In this document: in pieces, positions 1 through 8,661 of the stretch
How the letters are laid out: each line of letters begins with the position of its first letter
Position numbering within the stretch: the stretch's first letter is position 1
Assembly (NCBI RefSeq): GCF_002846415.1
Contig: NZ_PJMX01000001.1
Coordinates: forward strand, 1,364,001-1,428,000
Source of the DNA: Streptomyces sp. TLI_146
Lineage (GTDB): Bacteria > Actinomycetota > Actinomycetes > Streptomycetales > Streptomycetaceae
Direction: 5' to 3'
Length of the DNA stretch: 64,000 nt
The notes under the pieces: generated by a model
Databases searched by the model: none
The model's input: only the letters and a program-made list of their open reading frames with translations
Told to the model about the DNA's origin: nothing
Program-made: the position numbers and the translations under genes

Positions 1-1980
1 GCCCGCCGGAACCACCCGCAGCTCGGCCCGTACACCGCCCCGCCCGGGGCGCAGCAGCGAGTCCTTCGTCTTCTCGTACGTCACCAGGATCAGCAGTGTG
101 CCGACCGCCGCACCCAGCGCCTTCGCCACGGTGGGCCCACTCCAATGGGTCGTGGCGTCGGCCCAGACGACGAGCGCTCCGCCGAGCAGGGCGAAGGAGC
201 CCATCCGCAGCCAGCCCGGCAGCGTCGCGCCCGCCCGTGCGTCCCGTTCCGCACGGCGCCGGTGCCACCAGCGGCTCAGCGCGTTGTCCGCCAGCTGCGA
301 GGGGAACGCCTTCTCCAGCAGGAGCACGAGCAGCAGGAACCAGACGGCCATACCCACCGATCCCGCGATGTCCTTGAGCGCCCAGGACACTTCCGCCGGG
401 GTACGCATACTGCCCACCAGCCCGGCCGGACGGTCATGGCCCCCACCCGTCTTCGCCTTCTGCGGGTGCTCGCTCGGCCCGGGGCTCGGGTCGGGGTCGG
501 GGTCGGGTGTGCCGTTCACGTTGTCCGAGGAGGTCGGGCTGGGGTCCGGTGTGCCGGAGGCGGAAGGGGTGGGAAGGAGCGGTGTGAACCCCGGCAGCGT
601 GGGCCTGGGCAGCACGCCGGTACTGCCCTCGGAGTGGTGCTCGACCGGTGAGCCCTGGGGCAGGAAGAACGCCGTGAACGGCTCGGGCGGGAGGTCGATG
701 GTCCCCGCCCGTTCCACCGCGCGCTCGGGACAGTCGAGGTCCACGGGCTGGCGGCCCTTCATGTCCGGGGGGATGTAGGCATGGAGATCGATGAACCTCC
801 AGTGCCCCGGCTCGGCGTCGCCCTTGTACGAGTCGGCGTCCAACCACGGGTCGAGCAGGCCCTTGCCGCCGACCAGGATCCTGCCCCAGGTGCAGACGGC
901 CGGGTAGTCGGTCAGGTGGATGGTGATCTCGTACTTCCCCGATGGCGGCGGGGTGATGACCGGTTGGGTCACCGTGAAGGTCTGCGAGGCTTCGACGCTC
1001 GCGGGGGCGGCCACCGCCGGAACCGTCCCCGTGGCCCTGGCGCCCGCGGGCGCCGCTTCGCAGGTCGCCGTCACCTTGTACGTACCGGCACCGGCACCGG
1101 CCGGCACGACGAAGGAGGCGGACAGTTTGCCGTCCGCCGCGGGCGTCGCGCCGGTGCCCGGGAGGTCGGCCCCGTCCCACAGGAGGCGGGCCGGGCCCCG
1201 GCACAGGAACCCCTCGCCGGAGACACCCACCGTGGTCCCGGGCGGCCCGGAAGCGCGCGCGAGGGTGAGGGCCGGGGTGGGGAGCGGCGGCTGTACGACC
1301 TTGGCCGCCACCACTTCATATGAGGCCGGCGCGGTCACGGAAGGGCGCGCGTCGCAGGTCGCGACCACCTCGTACACGCCCAGGGGCGCCTTCTCGGGAA
1401 TCTTGATCGGCTGCGAGAACGTGCCGGACGCGTCGGTCCGGCCGGGGATCGGTGCCGGTATGTCACCGGTCAGCGTGAGCGGGCCCGCCTTCGTGCCCTC
1501 GCCGTCGCCCGACCCGCAGGCGAAGTGCTTGCCGGACACGACCAGGACCTTGCCCTGCTCGACCTTCGCGGGAACCGACAGCTCGGGAGCCACGGGAGGA
1601 CGGATCACAGGGGTGGAAGGGCTGGCCGGGGTGGAAGGGGTGGGCTTGGTCGGCCCCGCCGTGGACTTGGAGGGCTTGGGCTGCGACGGAGTGGACGGCG
1701 ACGGCTTGGACACCGAGGGGCCGGGCTCCTCCAGATCCGGTGGTGACGACGGTGGCTTCGAAGGGGGCGGTTTCTCCTTGGACTTGGAGGGCGCCGGGCC
1801 CGAGGCGGAGGCCGACGGGCCGGGCGACAACGGCGGCCCGGCCTCCGCGCTCCTCCCCTGCGCACGGCCCGGCAACCCGGCCGCGAAGCCCGGCGCCACC
1901 GTGCCCGCGAGCAGCACCACCGTCAGCAGCGCTGTCAGCACCACCACCGTTAACCCGCGCGTCTTCCGCCTGCGTCCCAC
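1..1980 (-). CDS. Large secreted/membrane protein with Ig-like repeats, 3' end cut by window edge
   Basis: The frame is open from a GTG start (good gaggggg ribosome site just upstream) to the window edge: 660 codons, no stop. Residues 1 to about 33 form a signal peptide (RRRKTR, then a hydrophobic run). Next is a long Pro/Ser/Thr/Lys-rich linker, then two Ig/IPT-like beta domains of about 80 residues, each with a paired-Cys pattern (FACGSG, TCDA; FLCRGP, TCEA), and a third domain with CTWG. A second acidic Pro/Ser-rich linker leads to a C-terminal part with about three membrane helices (AVWFLLLVLLL; LLGGALVVWA; AVGTLLILVTY). This suggests a membrane-anchored surface or sensor protein; function unknown. 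Codon 10 is TTA (1951-1953), so synthesis probably depends on the bldA tRNA. The region is often misread on the other strand or in other frames. Gene confidence is high, function low. Confidence 0.72.
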   Translation of the reverse strand, partial: MGRRRKTRGLTVVVLTALLTVVLLAGTVAPGFAAGLPGRAQGRSAEAGPPLSPGPSASASGPAPSKSKEKPPPSKPPSSPPDLEEPGPSVSKPSPSTPSQPKPSKSTAGPTKPTPSTPASPSTPVIRPPVAPELSVPAKVEQGKVLVVSGKHFACGSGDGEGTKAGPLTLTGDIPAPIPGRTDASGTFSQPIKIPEKAPLGVYEVVATCDARPSVTAPASYEVVAAKVVQPPLPTPALTLARASGPPGTTVGVSGEGFLCRGPARLLWDGADLPGTGATPAADGKLSASFVVPAGAGAGTYKVTATCEAAPAGARATGTVPAVAAPASVEASQTFTVTQPVITPPPSGKYEITIHLTDYPAVCTWGRILVGGKGLLDPWLDADSYKGDAEPGHWRFIDLHAYIPPDMKGRQPVDLDCPERAVERAGTIDLPPEPFTAFFLPQGSPVEHHSEGSTGVLPRPTLPGFTPLLPTPSASGTPDPSPTSSDNVNGTPDPDPDPSPGPSEHPQKAKTGGGHDRPAGLVGSMRTPAEVSWALKDIAGSVGMAVWFLLLVLLLEKAFPSQLADNALSRWWHRRRAERDARAGATLPGWLRMGSFALLGGALVVWADATTHWSGPTVAKALGAAVGTLLILVTYEKTKDSLLRPGRGGVRAELRVVPAG

Positions 1981-2282
1981 AGTGTCCCCCTCGTAACCGC
2001 ACGGCCTCCCCGGGCCGTCCCCGTTCGGGTGCACTTGTTTGACGTCCTGGCCCCACGCCTTCGTTTCCCCGATGGGTACGGCGTACGGGAGCGCACGGCG
2101 GAAAAGGGCGCGCCCCGTGCGCCCCTCGGGCCGACACCCACCGCCAAACCCCCACCGCGAACCGACGGTTTGTGGCCCGTGGTGTCTCCAACGTGTGAAT
2201 CTTGTGCGCACTCACCTGTGCTGTCGCCGCATACATGGGTAGCATCCGGCGGCAACATCCAGCACGAGGAAAGCGAATTCTC
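1981..2282. promoter_or_regulatory. Divergent promoter region
   Basis: A 302-bp gap between the start of the secreted protein (minus) and the Lys/Ala-rich protein (plus). It should carry two outward promoters. The last 60 bases before the plus-strand gene contain an AT-richer stretch (catacatgggtagcatcc), a possible -10 region about 30 bases before the ribosome site gaggaaag. No clear operator, RNA gene or riboswitch is visible. Confidence 0.35.
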
Positions 2283-3023
2283 ATGGCGGACGAGCCGGAC
2301 TTCACCACACTCAAGGACCAGTACGCGGCGCGTGTCACCGCCGATCTGGAAGCCAACCAGCAGGACCAGTCACGTATCCGCGCCGAACTCGACACACTCA
2401 AGGACCAACTGGAAGCCCTGGAGCGGGACCACGGTCTGCTGCAAACCATGCAGCACACCCTCGGCACCCCCGCCGCCGCGGCGGCCCAGGCACCGGCGGC
2501 GACGCGCAAGCGCACCACCAAGGCACAGCCCCCGGCCAAGGCACCGGCCCCCGCCGCAGCAGCCGCCCCCGCGGCCACACCCACCGTCGCGGCGGTGCCC
2601 AAGCCCCGTAAGCCCCGGGCCGAGAAGCCGCAGGCCAAGGCGGCCAAGGCGACGAAGGCGGCCAAGAGCCCCAAGAAGGCTGCCGCTCAGGCCACGAAGC
2701 CGACCGGCAAGAGCACGGAAAGCAGTGGACCCACCCTGCGTGAGCTGGTGCTCGGCCTCTTCGCGGACCACCAGGAGCCGCGTACGGTCGCCGACATCCT
2801 CACCGAACTGACAACCACTCACCCCGACCGCAAGACCAGCCCCCAGGTGGTCCGCAACACGCTCGAAGCGCTCGTCGCCAAGGGCGAGTTGGACCGTGAG
2901 CGCAAGCAGGGATCCGTCTTCTACACGGCACACCGCGACCCGGCCCCCGCCGAGAAGACCGAGACACCCACCGCAGAAGCCGTGGACGCCCCCGCCACGG
3001 CTCCCGCACCCGCGAACGCCTGA
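2283..3023 (+). CDS. Lys/Ala-rich DNA-binding-like protein with C-terminal winged helix
   Basis: 246 residues, ATG start preceded by gaggaaag. Residues about 8-60 are a heptad-patterned coiled coil (LKDQYAAR..., LDTLKDQLEALERD). Residues 65-155 are a low-complexity Ala/Pro/Lys stretch with KPRKPRAEK and AKAAKATKAAKSPKKAA motifs resembling histone H1 or HU-tail basic repeats. Residues about 160-220 form a predicted winged helix (LRELVLGLFADHQEPRTVADIL...VVRNTLEALVAKGELDRERKQGSVFY). The tail is acidic and Ala/Pro-rich. Such architectures are common conserved hypotheticals in Streptomyces; a nucleoid-associated or transcription-regulating role is inferred, not shown. It is monocistronic, followed by two strong hairpins. 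Confidence 0.8.
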   Translation: MADEPDFTTLKDQYAARVTADLEANQQDQSRIRAELDTLKDQLEALERDHGLLQTMQHTLGTPAAAAAQAPAATRKRTTKAQPPAKAPAPAAAAAPAATPTVAAVPKPRKPRAEKPQAKAAKATKAAKSPKKAAAQATKPTGKSTESSGPTLRELVLGLFADHQEPRTVADILTELTTTHPDRKTSPQVVRNTLEALVAKGELDRERKQGSVFYTAHRDPAPAEKTETPTAEAVDAPATAPAPANA

Positions 3024-3045
3024 CGGGACGGCGCCCCCACCGCGC

Positions 3046-3090
3046 CGTGGCCACCCCGGTGCCGAGGCACCTTCAGCGGGGGTGGCCACG
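3046..3090 (+). terminator. Perfect 12-bp hairpin after the winged-helix gene
   Basis: Arms cgtggccacccc (3046-3057) and ggggtggccacg (3079-3090) are perfect inverted repeats. A second small stem (ggtgcc/ggcacc) nests in the loop. It lies 22 bases after the stop codon of the upstream plus-strand gene, where a terminator is expected. There is no U-tract, as is usual in Streptomyces. Confidence 0.7.
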
Positions 3091-3101
3091 TCCGTGGGAA
3101 G

Positions 3102-3140
3102 AACCCGGCCGCCGTCTGTCGGCAGAACGGCAGCCGGGTT
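3102..3140. terminator. Second hairpin between convergent genes
   Basis: aacccggc (3102-3109) pairs with gccgggtt (3133-3140), and the stem extends inward through gccgt/acggc across one mismatch. It sits between two convergent genes and could stop transcription from either side. Confidence 0.5.
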
Positions 3141-3145
3141 GTTCT

Positions 3146-3234
3146 CCGTCCTCAGCGAACCTCGTTCTCAGCGAGCCTCCGTTCTCAGTGAACCTCCCTC
3201 CTCAGCGAATCTCCGTCCTCAGCGAACCTCTCCC
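3146..3234. repeat. Five-copy 17-bp imperfect tandem repeat
   Basis: The core ctcagYga recurs at 3151, 3167, 3184, 3201 and 3218, giving a period of 16 then 17, 17, 17. Units vary around cctcagcgaacctccgt. It is non-coding, lies between the two terminators above and the 3' end of the protease gene, and is too short and direct for a CRISPR. Probably a slippage-prone VNTR. Confidence 0.75.
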
Positions 3235-3241
3235 ACTGGTC

Positions 3242-4552
3242 TCACTGGCGGCCGTAACCGGGCGCGGGCTCCATCGAGATCACGCCGTTCCCCGGCTGTC
3301 CCGAACCGTCCGCACCACCGGACGCGTCCGCGCCACCGGAGGCACCCGCGTCGCCCATACCGCCGGTGTCACCCGCACCACCGTCTCCGCCCGAGCCACC
3401 GGATCCCTGGCCCCCGTCGCCGGATCCCTGACCGCCGTCACCGATCGTCGCACCCACCGCCGCGAGGGCCGTCGTGACGGGCTGGAAGAACGTCTCGCCG
3501 CCGGCCTTGCAGTTTCCGCTGCCACCGGAGGTGAGCCCGACCGCGCTGCCGTCGGCGGTGAACAAGGAGCCACCGCTGTCGCCCGGCTCGGCGCAGACGT
3601 CGGTCTGGATCAGACCGGTGACCGTACCCTCGGGGTAGTTGACCGTGGCGTCGAGACCGGTGACCTTGCCGTCGTGCAAACCGGTCGTGCTGCCCATGCG
3701 CAGGACGCGCTCGCCCACGGACGCGTCGGCCGCCCCGGTGATCTGGACCAGCTTCCCCTGACCCGTGTCGACCGCGCTCGGGGCCTGCGTGGCGGCGTCG
3801 TCGTACGTCAGCAGGGAGAAGTCCCCGTTGCCGGGGAAGGTCGCCTTCTGGACGGTGGCGGCGGGCGCCCCGTTCGCGCTCAGCGACCACTGCTTGGCCG
3901 CGACACCGCAGTGGCCCGCGGTGATGAACCCCGGTTTGCCGTCCTGGGTGGTGACGTTGAAGCCGAGAGAGCAGCGTGCGCCGCCGCCGAATATGGCGTC
4001 ACCGCCCTCGCTGAACGGCTTGAACTGTCCGGCGGACTTCTGGATCCGGGCGGTGTCCGCCCCGAGGGACCGGACGGCCTTCTCCAGTCTGGTCCACTGC
4101 GTCCCCTTCACCGTCCGGTCCGCCGAGACCACGATGCGGTTGGTCCGGGGGTCGACGGCCCAGGCGGTGCCGGGGATGGTCGCCGTACGGGCGAGGGTGT
4201 GCGCCGCCGAGCGCAGTTGGGCCGCACTGTTGCGGACCGCGCGCGGCACCGCCCCGGCCTTCTTCACCTGCTCGTTCGCGTTGCTGTTGTTACCGGCGAC
4301 GTTCACGACGACCTGCTGCTTGGCGGCGTCGTAGTACGACCCCGCGAAGGCGTCGCCGAGCTGCTGGGCCAGGCCACGCACCACGGCTGCCGCCGAGGCC
4401 GCGTTGGCCTTCCCGGCCACTGCCCCGGACGGGGTCTCGGGCTGCGCCTGTGACGCGTTCGCACGTGGGAGCAGTACGGCCGCCGCGATGAGGCCCGCGG
4501 CCCCCGCTCCTGCCATTACGGCCCGCCGCTTGGGTATGCGCCTGTGAGTCAA
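3242..4552 (-). CDS. Streptogrisin-type secreted serine protease (S1 family) with pro-domain
   Basis: 436 residues. An N-terminal signal (KRRAVMAGAG... hydrophobic to about residue 33) is followed by an alpha-lytic-protease-like pro-region (about 45-180), which usually folds the protease and is then cleaved. The mature chymotrypsin-like domain starts near residue 185 (DAIFGGGARCSLGFNV). The triad is visible: H214 in TAGHC, D244 in GNGDFSLL, S326 in GDSGGS. Paired Cys are as in streptogrisins (C194/C215, C320). After about residue 385 comes a Gly/Ser/Asp-rich tail of about 50 residues ending MEPAPGYGRQ, an unusual disordered extension. Likely an extracellular protease; monocistronic. Confidence 0.92.
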   Translation of the reverse strand: MTHRRIPKRRAVMAGAGAAGLIAAAVLLPRANASQAQPETPSGAVAGKANAASAAAVVRGLAQQLGDAFAGSYYDAAKQQVVVNVAGNNSNANEQVKKAGAVPRAVRNSAAQLRSAAHTLARTATIPGTAWAVDPRTNRIVVSADRTVKGTQWTRLEKAVRSLGADTARIQKSAGQFKPFSEGGDAIFGGGARCSLGFNVTTQDGKPGFITAGHCGVAAKQWSLSANGAPAATVQKATFPGNGDFSLLTYDDAATQAPSAVDTGQGKLVQITGAADASVGERVLRMGSTTGLHDGKVTGLDATVNYPEGTVTGLIQTDVCAEPGDSGGSLFTADGSAVGLTSGGSGNCKAGGETFFQPVTTALAAVGATIGDGGQGSGDGGQGSGGSGGDGGAGDTGGMGDAGASGGADASGGADGSGQPGNGVISMEPAPGYGRQ

Positions 4553-4756
4553 CTCGCCGCCTCCTGGGATGTGTTCCGTAGCCGATCGGGATCGGCGGAA
4601 GGTGTGCAGTCCTAGGTACGGATGAGACGGGTGTGATGTTCACCGTGATTGCGAAAGAACATTTTTGATGGGTGGTCAGCAAACGCCACCCCTCCCTCTA
4701 CCGGCCCTCCGTGCAGCGCCGCCCATCCGCACCCCGCGGAAGAACCCGACGCCCCG

Positions 4757-5875
4757 TCAACGACCGGCGAACCGCCGGCTCACATCCGTCAGTACGCGCC
4801 GCGCGTCCGCACCCAGATGCGGTCCCGCCAGCCATGCCGCCGGGCGGGAGCCGAGTGAGGTGTTGGAGACGAGGACCAGGGCGCCGTCGCCCCGGCGCAC
4901 CAGCCAGCCGCCGCCGGACGAGCCTTCGGTCATGGTGCAGCCCATGCGGTACATGTCGGGCTGGTCGGCGGCGACGGAGAACGAGCCGGGCCGGCCGGCG
5001 CAGTGGAAGAGGGACGAGCCGTCGAAGGGGCGGCCCGCCGGGTATCCCACGATGTCGACCGGGCCCCGGGAGCCGGAGAGTTCGGCGTCGAAGCCCACGT
5101 CCGCCGCCGCGCCGACGCTCTCCTCCAGCGACCGCGTCGCACCGGCCGCCTGCCGTACGTGGAGCACCGCGAAGTCGAACGCCGCGCCCGCGCCCGCGTC
5201 GGAGGTGCCGCGGTCGATCCACTGCTGGGAGGTCTGCGCCCAGTCGGCCCACCAGATCCCCAGCGGTGCCGCGCTCCCGCGCCCACCCGCCGCGCTCTTG
5301 TCGAACCCGGGTACGAACACGATGTTCCTCAGCCACCCGCCGTCCCTGCCCGAGTGGACGCAGTGCCCGGCGGTCCACACCAGGTTGGACCGGCCGGGGT
5401 GGGCGGGATCGCGTACCACCGTGCCGGAGCAGGCGGCGGGCCCCTTGGGGGTGTCGAAGAACAGCCGGCCCGCCGTGGGCGCGTTCTCGCCGTACGGACG
5501 GGCCACGGGCCGCGCGTCCACGGCGTCCGGCTCGGGGTCGGAGACTCCCCGGGGCATCTCGCTGCCGTCGAAGGACCGTTCGCCCTCGGCGGCTCCGGCC
5601 ATCCGCTCCGGCCCCCACAGCCCGTCGACCACGGGGTTGACGAAGTCCGCCGCTCCCCGCAGCCAGCGGTTCCAGTCCTGCCATCCACCCGGGGTGCGCC
5701 CCGGGTCGGCGCGCCGGGCGGCCCCGGCCGGACCGCTGGAGCCGATCGGGCCGGAACCGCCGTGCGGCCCCGTGGAGTTCTTGGTGACGGTGTACACGAG
5801 TCCGCCCGCCACCACGGCGACGAGCAACCATGCGGCCGTCCCCCGGAGGCGACGGCGAAGACGGCGAAAAGGCAC
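4757..5875 (-). CDS. Membrane-anchored or secreted trypsin-like serine protease
   Basis: 372 residues, GTG start after gaggagccc. One N-terminal hydrophobic segment (AAWLLVAVVAGGLVYTV, 14-30) follows an Arg-rich start, so it is a signal anchor or uncleaved signal. Residues 33-125 are a Gly/Pro/Asp-rich spacer. The catalytic domain has H171 in TAGHC, D234 in FDFAVL and S320 in EGSSGGGW. The oxyanion motif is SSGGG rather than GDSGG, as in V8/glutamyl-endopeptidase-like secreted trypsin-fold proteins. The substrate is unknown. It sits next to, but is not closely related to, the streptogrisin gene; the 204-bp gap contains the promoter of that gene. Confidence 0.85.
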   Translation of the reverse strand: MPFRRLRRRLRGTAAWLLVAVVAGGLVYTVTKNSTGPHGGSGPIGSSGPAGAARRADPGRTPGGWQDWNRWLRGAADFVNPVVDGLWGPERMAGAAEGERSFDGSEMPRGVSDPEPDAVDARPVARPYGENAPTAGRLFFDTPKGPAACSGTVVRDPAHPGRSNLVWTAGHCVHSGRDGGWLRNIVFVPGFDKSAAGGRGSAAPLGIWWADWAQTSQQWIDRGTSDAGAGAAFDFAVLHVRQAAGATRSLEESVGAAADVGFDAELSGSRGPVDIVGYPAGRPFDGSSLFHCAGRPGSFSVAADQPDMYRMGCTMTEGSSGGGWLVRRGDGALVLVSNTSLGSRPAAWLAGPHLGADARRVLTDVSRRFAGR

Positions 5876-5978
5876 GGGCTCCTCCTCGGGCGCGGCACGC
5901 TACTGACCGGTTGATACGGCGCCGCGCCCCCGGGCGTTCAGTCGCGCGGCGGTGACCGCGCGACCGGGCCCGCTTACC

Positions 5979-6221
5979 TCAGGCGACCTCCACACCCATC
6001 CGCCGCCTCGCCCGGCGCAGTTCGGTCTCGCTGAGCCCGCCCCACACTCCGCGCTTCTCGTTGTTCGACAGCGCCCACTCCAGGCACGCGGTGGTCACCG
6101 GGCATCTGCGGCAGACCGCCTTGGCCTCCGCCAGCTGCTGGTCCGCGAAACGCCTGCTGTACGTCGGGAAGAACAGCTCAGGGTCCTCGGTACGGCACGC
6201 CGCACGCTTTCGCCAGTTCAC
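5979..6221 (-). CDS. WhiB-family iron-sulfur transcription factor
   Basis: 80 residues from GTG (VNWRKRAAC), chosen because ggaggga lies 6-8 bases upstream. It holds the four [4Fe-4S]-binding cysteines in the WhiB pattern: C9, C37-x2-C40 (CRRC) and C46 (TACLEWAL). The GVWGG turn and a basic C-terminal helix (ELRRARRRMG) follow. WhiB proteins bind sigma-A and DNA and control development or stress responses in actinomycetes. The exact Wbl subtype cannot be assigned from sequence alone. Divergent or tandem partners are not evident; it is transcribed alone. Confidence 0.93.
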   Translation of the reverse strand: MNWRKRAACRTEDPELFFPTYSRRFADQQLAEAKAVCRRCPVTTACLEWALSNNEKRGVWGGLSETELRRARRRMGVEVA

Positions 6222-6337
6222 AAGAAGACTCCCTCCTCGGCAACGAGTGACGCGATCGACTCCCGTAGGTGTCTTGCGCGTTGTTACGTCAGCCGCTGGC
6301 GGACCGTTCAATCCCGACCGTGTCTCAAAGCAGGCCC

Positions 6338-7576
6338 TCAGGGCCGGACGAAGACCCCGATGCCGTTGGCCACCGCGCGTTCGAAGCTTCCCGGCGGCCG
6401 GTTGCGTACGACGACGCCCGGGTCGTCCGGGCCGCGTGTGGCCAGCGTCGAGGAGCCGCCGCCGTCCAGGTTGACAGCGTCGTCGGCGCCCATGTCCCGC
6501 ATCAGCCGGGCGAGTTCGGCGAGGGTGAGGCCCGCGTCGTTCTCGGCCGAGCCGTTCAGGGCGATGAGGTAGAGACGGTGTCCATGGCCGCCGATCCCCG
6601 CGCCGGTGCGGGTGGCGGCCGTAAGGTCGTCGAGTCCGTTCAGCGGTGTGCGGGCCCGCAGCACCGGCATGCCGCCGACCGCGAACGCCAGCGGCCCCCG
6701 GCGGGCGCGCAGCCGGTAGGCGAGCCCGGCCCGGTCCCCGGGGCGCAGCGCGCTCAGGGCCTGGGCCCCCTTCTCGCGTCCCACCAGGACGAAGGTGCCG
6801 ACGGGGACCGGCCCCTTGCCCGGGTCGGTCGACGTGCTGACGACGCGGCCCCGCCGTACCGTCACCTCGTACGTGTCCTTGGTGCACGGCGCGCCGCGCG
6901 CGGTGTCGGTGCCGCACACGGCGCGCGCCCGGGAAGCGGACCCCCACTTGGCGGTGAAGGCACCCACCCCGTCCACCGGCAGGGCGTACTGGTTGAGCCC
7001 GGCCAGGCGCAGCCCGCCCCGGCCGGTGTCGACGGTTCCCTCCAGGGTGAGGCGGTCGAGGCGCCCGGTGCGTGCCGGGCCGACGCCGAGGACGTCCCGG
7101 GCGCTGGTGCCCGGCGGCAGGGTGGGGCCGAACCGCTGGCCGTCGGGAACGGCGGCCTTCAGCGGGCGGCCGGACGCGACGGCCGGGCCGGAGGAGGCGC
7201 CGGTGGCCTCCACACCGGGGTGCTGGGTCTCGCTTATGTTGAAGAAGTCCCCGTTGACGGCGGCGACCGCGTCCTGGGCGTCGGCCATCGCGGTCACCTT
7301 GGCCCGCGCGGCCACCGCGCCCGGTGTGAGGAGGTCCACCTTCACGTGCGGGTCGCTCAGGTCCGCCACCACGAGGTGACCACGTGTCAGCCCGTGGGAC
7401 GCGGTGACGGTGAAGCTCCGGTAGGAGACACCCGGGGCGACGGAGACCGTACGCCCGTACCCCACGGCCGGCGCGCTCTGCGCGGCACCGGGGGCGAGCG
7501 CTCCCTCACCGACCACCATCCCCACCGCGGCGATCCCTGTCATCGCCATTCGCGCCCAGCCCAGGGACCACCCCAT
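6338..7576 (-). CDS. Secreted phosphodiester glycosidase (NAGPA-domain) protein
   Basis: 412 residues with an N-terminal signal-like segment (about 10-34, ending AAQSA). The body matches the NAGPA/DUF2233 family (human uncovering-enzyme fold, bacterial exopolysaccharide-related proteins). The motifs VNGDFFNIS (about residue 108) and AVNLDGGGSSTL (about 370) are the family signatures for metal/substrate binding. C242 and C251 could form a disulfide. The bacterial members hydrolyse or bind sugar phosphodiesters in the cell envelope; the substrate here is unknown. It is transcribed alone. Confidence 0.82.
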   Translation of the reverse strand: MGWSLGWARMAMTGIAAVGMVVGEGALAPGAAQSAPAVGYGRTVSVAPGVSYRSFTVTASHGLTRGHLVVADLSDPHVKVDLLTPGAVAARAKVTAMADAQDAVAAVNGDFFNISETQHPGVEATGASSGPAVASGRPLKAAVPDGQRFGPTLPPGTSARDVLGVGPARTGRLDRLTLEGTVDTGRGGLRLAGLNQYALPVDGVGAFTAKWGSASRARAVCGTDTARGAPCTKDTYEVTVRRGRVVSTSTDPGKGPVPVGTFVLVGREKGAQALSALRPGDRAGLAYRLRARRGPLAFAVGGMPVLRARTPLNGLDDLTAATRTGAGIGGHGHRLYLIALNGSAENDAGLTLAELARLMRDMGADDAVNLDGGGSSTLATRGPDDPGVVVRNRPPGSFERAVANGIGVFVRP

Positions 7577-7684
7577 CGCGCCTCATCTCCTGAGACCCAC
7601 ACCGCATCGGCAGGCGCAGCCTAGCGAGCGGGGCGGCCGCCCACGGGCAGGCTCGGCGCGATGGCCGAGAACAGTCCCCGGACA

Positions 7685-7708
7685 GCCCTCGTACGGTGGT
7701 ACGAGGGC
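7685..7708. terminator. 10-bp hairpin with 4-base loop
   Basis: gccctcgtac (7685-7694) and gtacgagggc (7699-7708) are perfect inverted repeats around ggtg. It lies between the start of the NAGPA gene and the 3' end of the peptidoglycan-binding gene. It is a second-stage terminator or an operator-like dyad for the downstream minus-strand gene. Confidence 0.4.
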
Positions 7709-7726
7709 GCTCCCTCGACGCGGAAA

Positions 7727-7769
7727 GCCCCTCGGTCCGCCACCACTTGAGGGCGGCGGACCGAGGGGC
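7727..7769 (-). terminator. 15-bp perfect hairpin terminator
   Basis: gcccctcggtccgcc (7727-7741) pairs exactly with ggcggaccgaggggc (7755-7769). It lies about 20 bases past the stop of the minus-strand peptidoglycan-binding gene, as expected for its terminator. Confidence 0.75.
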
Positions 7770-7791
7770 GTACCCCTTGGGGCGACTGGGG

Positions 7792-8238
7792 CTAGCGGGT
7801 GCTCAGCGGGCCGGGGGCCTGGCTCAGCGTGAGGCAGCGGTGGTTGCCGGCCATGGTGCGCCAGGCCCACTTGAGGCCGTCACGGGTGTTGGGGCCGTAG
7901 ACGCCGTCGGCGGACAGACCGAGGCCGCGCTGGACGTTGCGCAGGGCCGTCTCGGTGTTCGTGCCGAAGTCGCCGTCGAAGCCGCCCGTGTTCTGGCCGT
8001 AGCACTCGTTCAGGGTGACCTGGAGCTCGTAGACGGCGTCGTTCTTCATGCCGCGGCGCAGGATGCAGGAGGTCGTGCCGCGCAGGCCGGCGGTCGGGAT
8101 GTCGGTGTAGTAGCCGGCGGTGTCGTAGTACTTGGTCGTGTCGGTGCAGCCCGAGGCTGCCTGCGCTGACGGGCTGGCCGTGAGCATGCCGACGGTGATG
8201 GCGGCGAAGGCGCCAAGGCATGCCAAAGTACGCTTCAT
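7792..8238 (-). CDS. Secreted peptidoglycan-binding-domain protein
   Basis: 148 residues. A clear Sec signal peptide (MKRTLACLGAF... ASPSAQA, cleavage near residue 27) precedes a small domain with four Cys (C31, C57, C79, C134). It contains one PG_binding_1 repeat (AVYELQVTLNECYG...FDGDFGTNTETALRNVQRGLGLSADGVYGPNT). The motif L-Q..L-N..G...DG.FG is typical. No catalytic domain is attached, so it is probably an exported wall-binding or hydrolase-accessory protein. Monocistronic with a strong terminator. Confidence 0.85.
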   Translation of the reverse strand: MKRTLACLGAFAAITVGMLTASPSAQAASGCTDTTKYYDTAGYYTDIPTAGLRGTTSCILRRGMKNDAVYELQVTLNECYGQNTGGFDGDFGTNTETALRNVQRGLGLSADGVYGPNTRDGLKWAWRTMAGNHRCLTLSQAPGPLSTR

Positions 8239-8325
8239 AAGAGTCTTGCTCCCCCGGAAATGGTGCTGAACTGGCCGCGTCCCAGATGGCGGCGAAGCGA
8301 AAATTTAGCAGATCTGGAGAGGTAG

Positions 8326-8589
8326 TTGATCACTCCACCAACCGGGGGCGCGGGCGGAGTTCACAGCGCCGCGCCTCCCGCACCGGACACGGGGTTCACC
8401 CCGGACATCACGCACGCCGAGTGCCGAAAGTGCGGTACGCGCGTGGCCGGGCTCGACGGCCGGTACGCCTGCGGTGTCTGCGGCTGGACCAACGACTGGT
8501 CCGAGGGACACCGTCCGCTGCCCCGGGCCGAGGACGACCCCGACTACCCGGGGCCGGGTGCCTCGCCCGGGAACCCGCTGGCCCGCTGA
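8326..8589 (+). CDS. Small zinc-ribbon protein
   Basis: 87 residues from a TTG start preceded by ctggagagg. It has two CxxC knuckles (CRKCGTR and CGVCGW) 15 residues apart, giving a four-Cys zinc ribbon. The N-terminus and C-terminus are Pro/Gly-rich and probably disordered. It has no recognisable enzyme domain; the role is unknown. The region downstream leads into the ion-channel-like gene on the same strand after a 72-bp gap, so co-transcription is possible. Confidence 0.6.
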   Translation: MITPPTGGAGGVHSAAPPAPDTGFTPDITHAECRKCGTRVAGLDGRYACGVCGWTNDWSEGHRPLPRAEDDPDYPGPGASPGNPLAR

Positions 8590-8661
8590 CCGGGCCGGGG
8601 ACGGTTCTCGCACGTCGTGCGCTTGAATGATCCCCACGACCCGGGAAGGAACAGAGCTGCG

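Noticed and set aside
434..1323. Several Arg/Gly-rich frames in both orientations within the first 2 kb
   Set aside because: They overlap the edge-open surface protein gene, which has the correct codon bias, a ribosome site, a signal peptide and folded repeats.
3146..3234. Possible CRISPR array
   Set aside because: Units are 16-17 bp, contiguous, imperfect and have no spacers; no cas genes are nearby.
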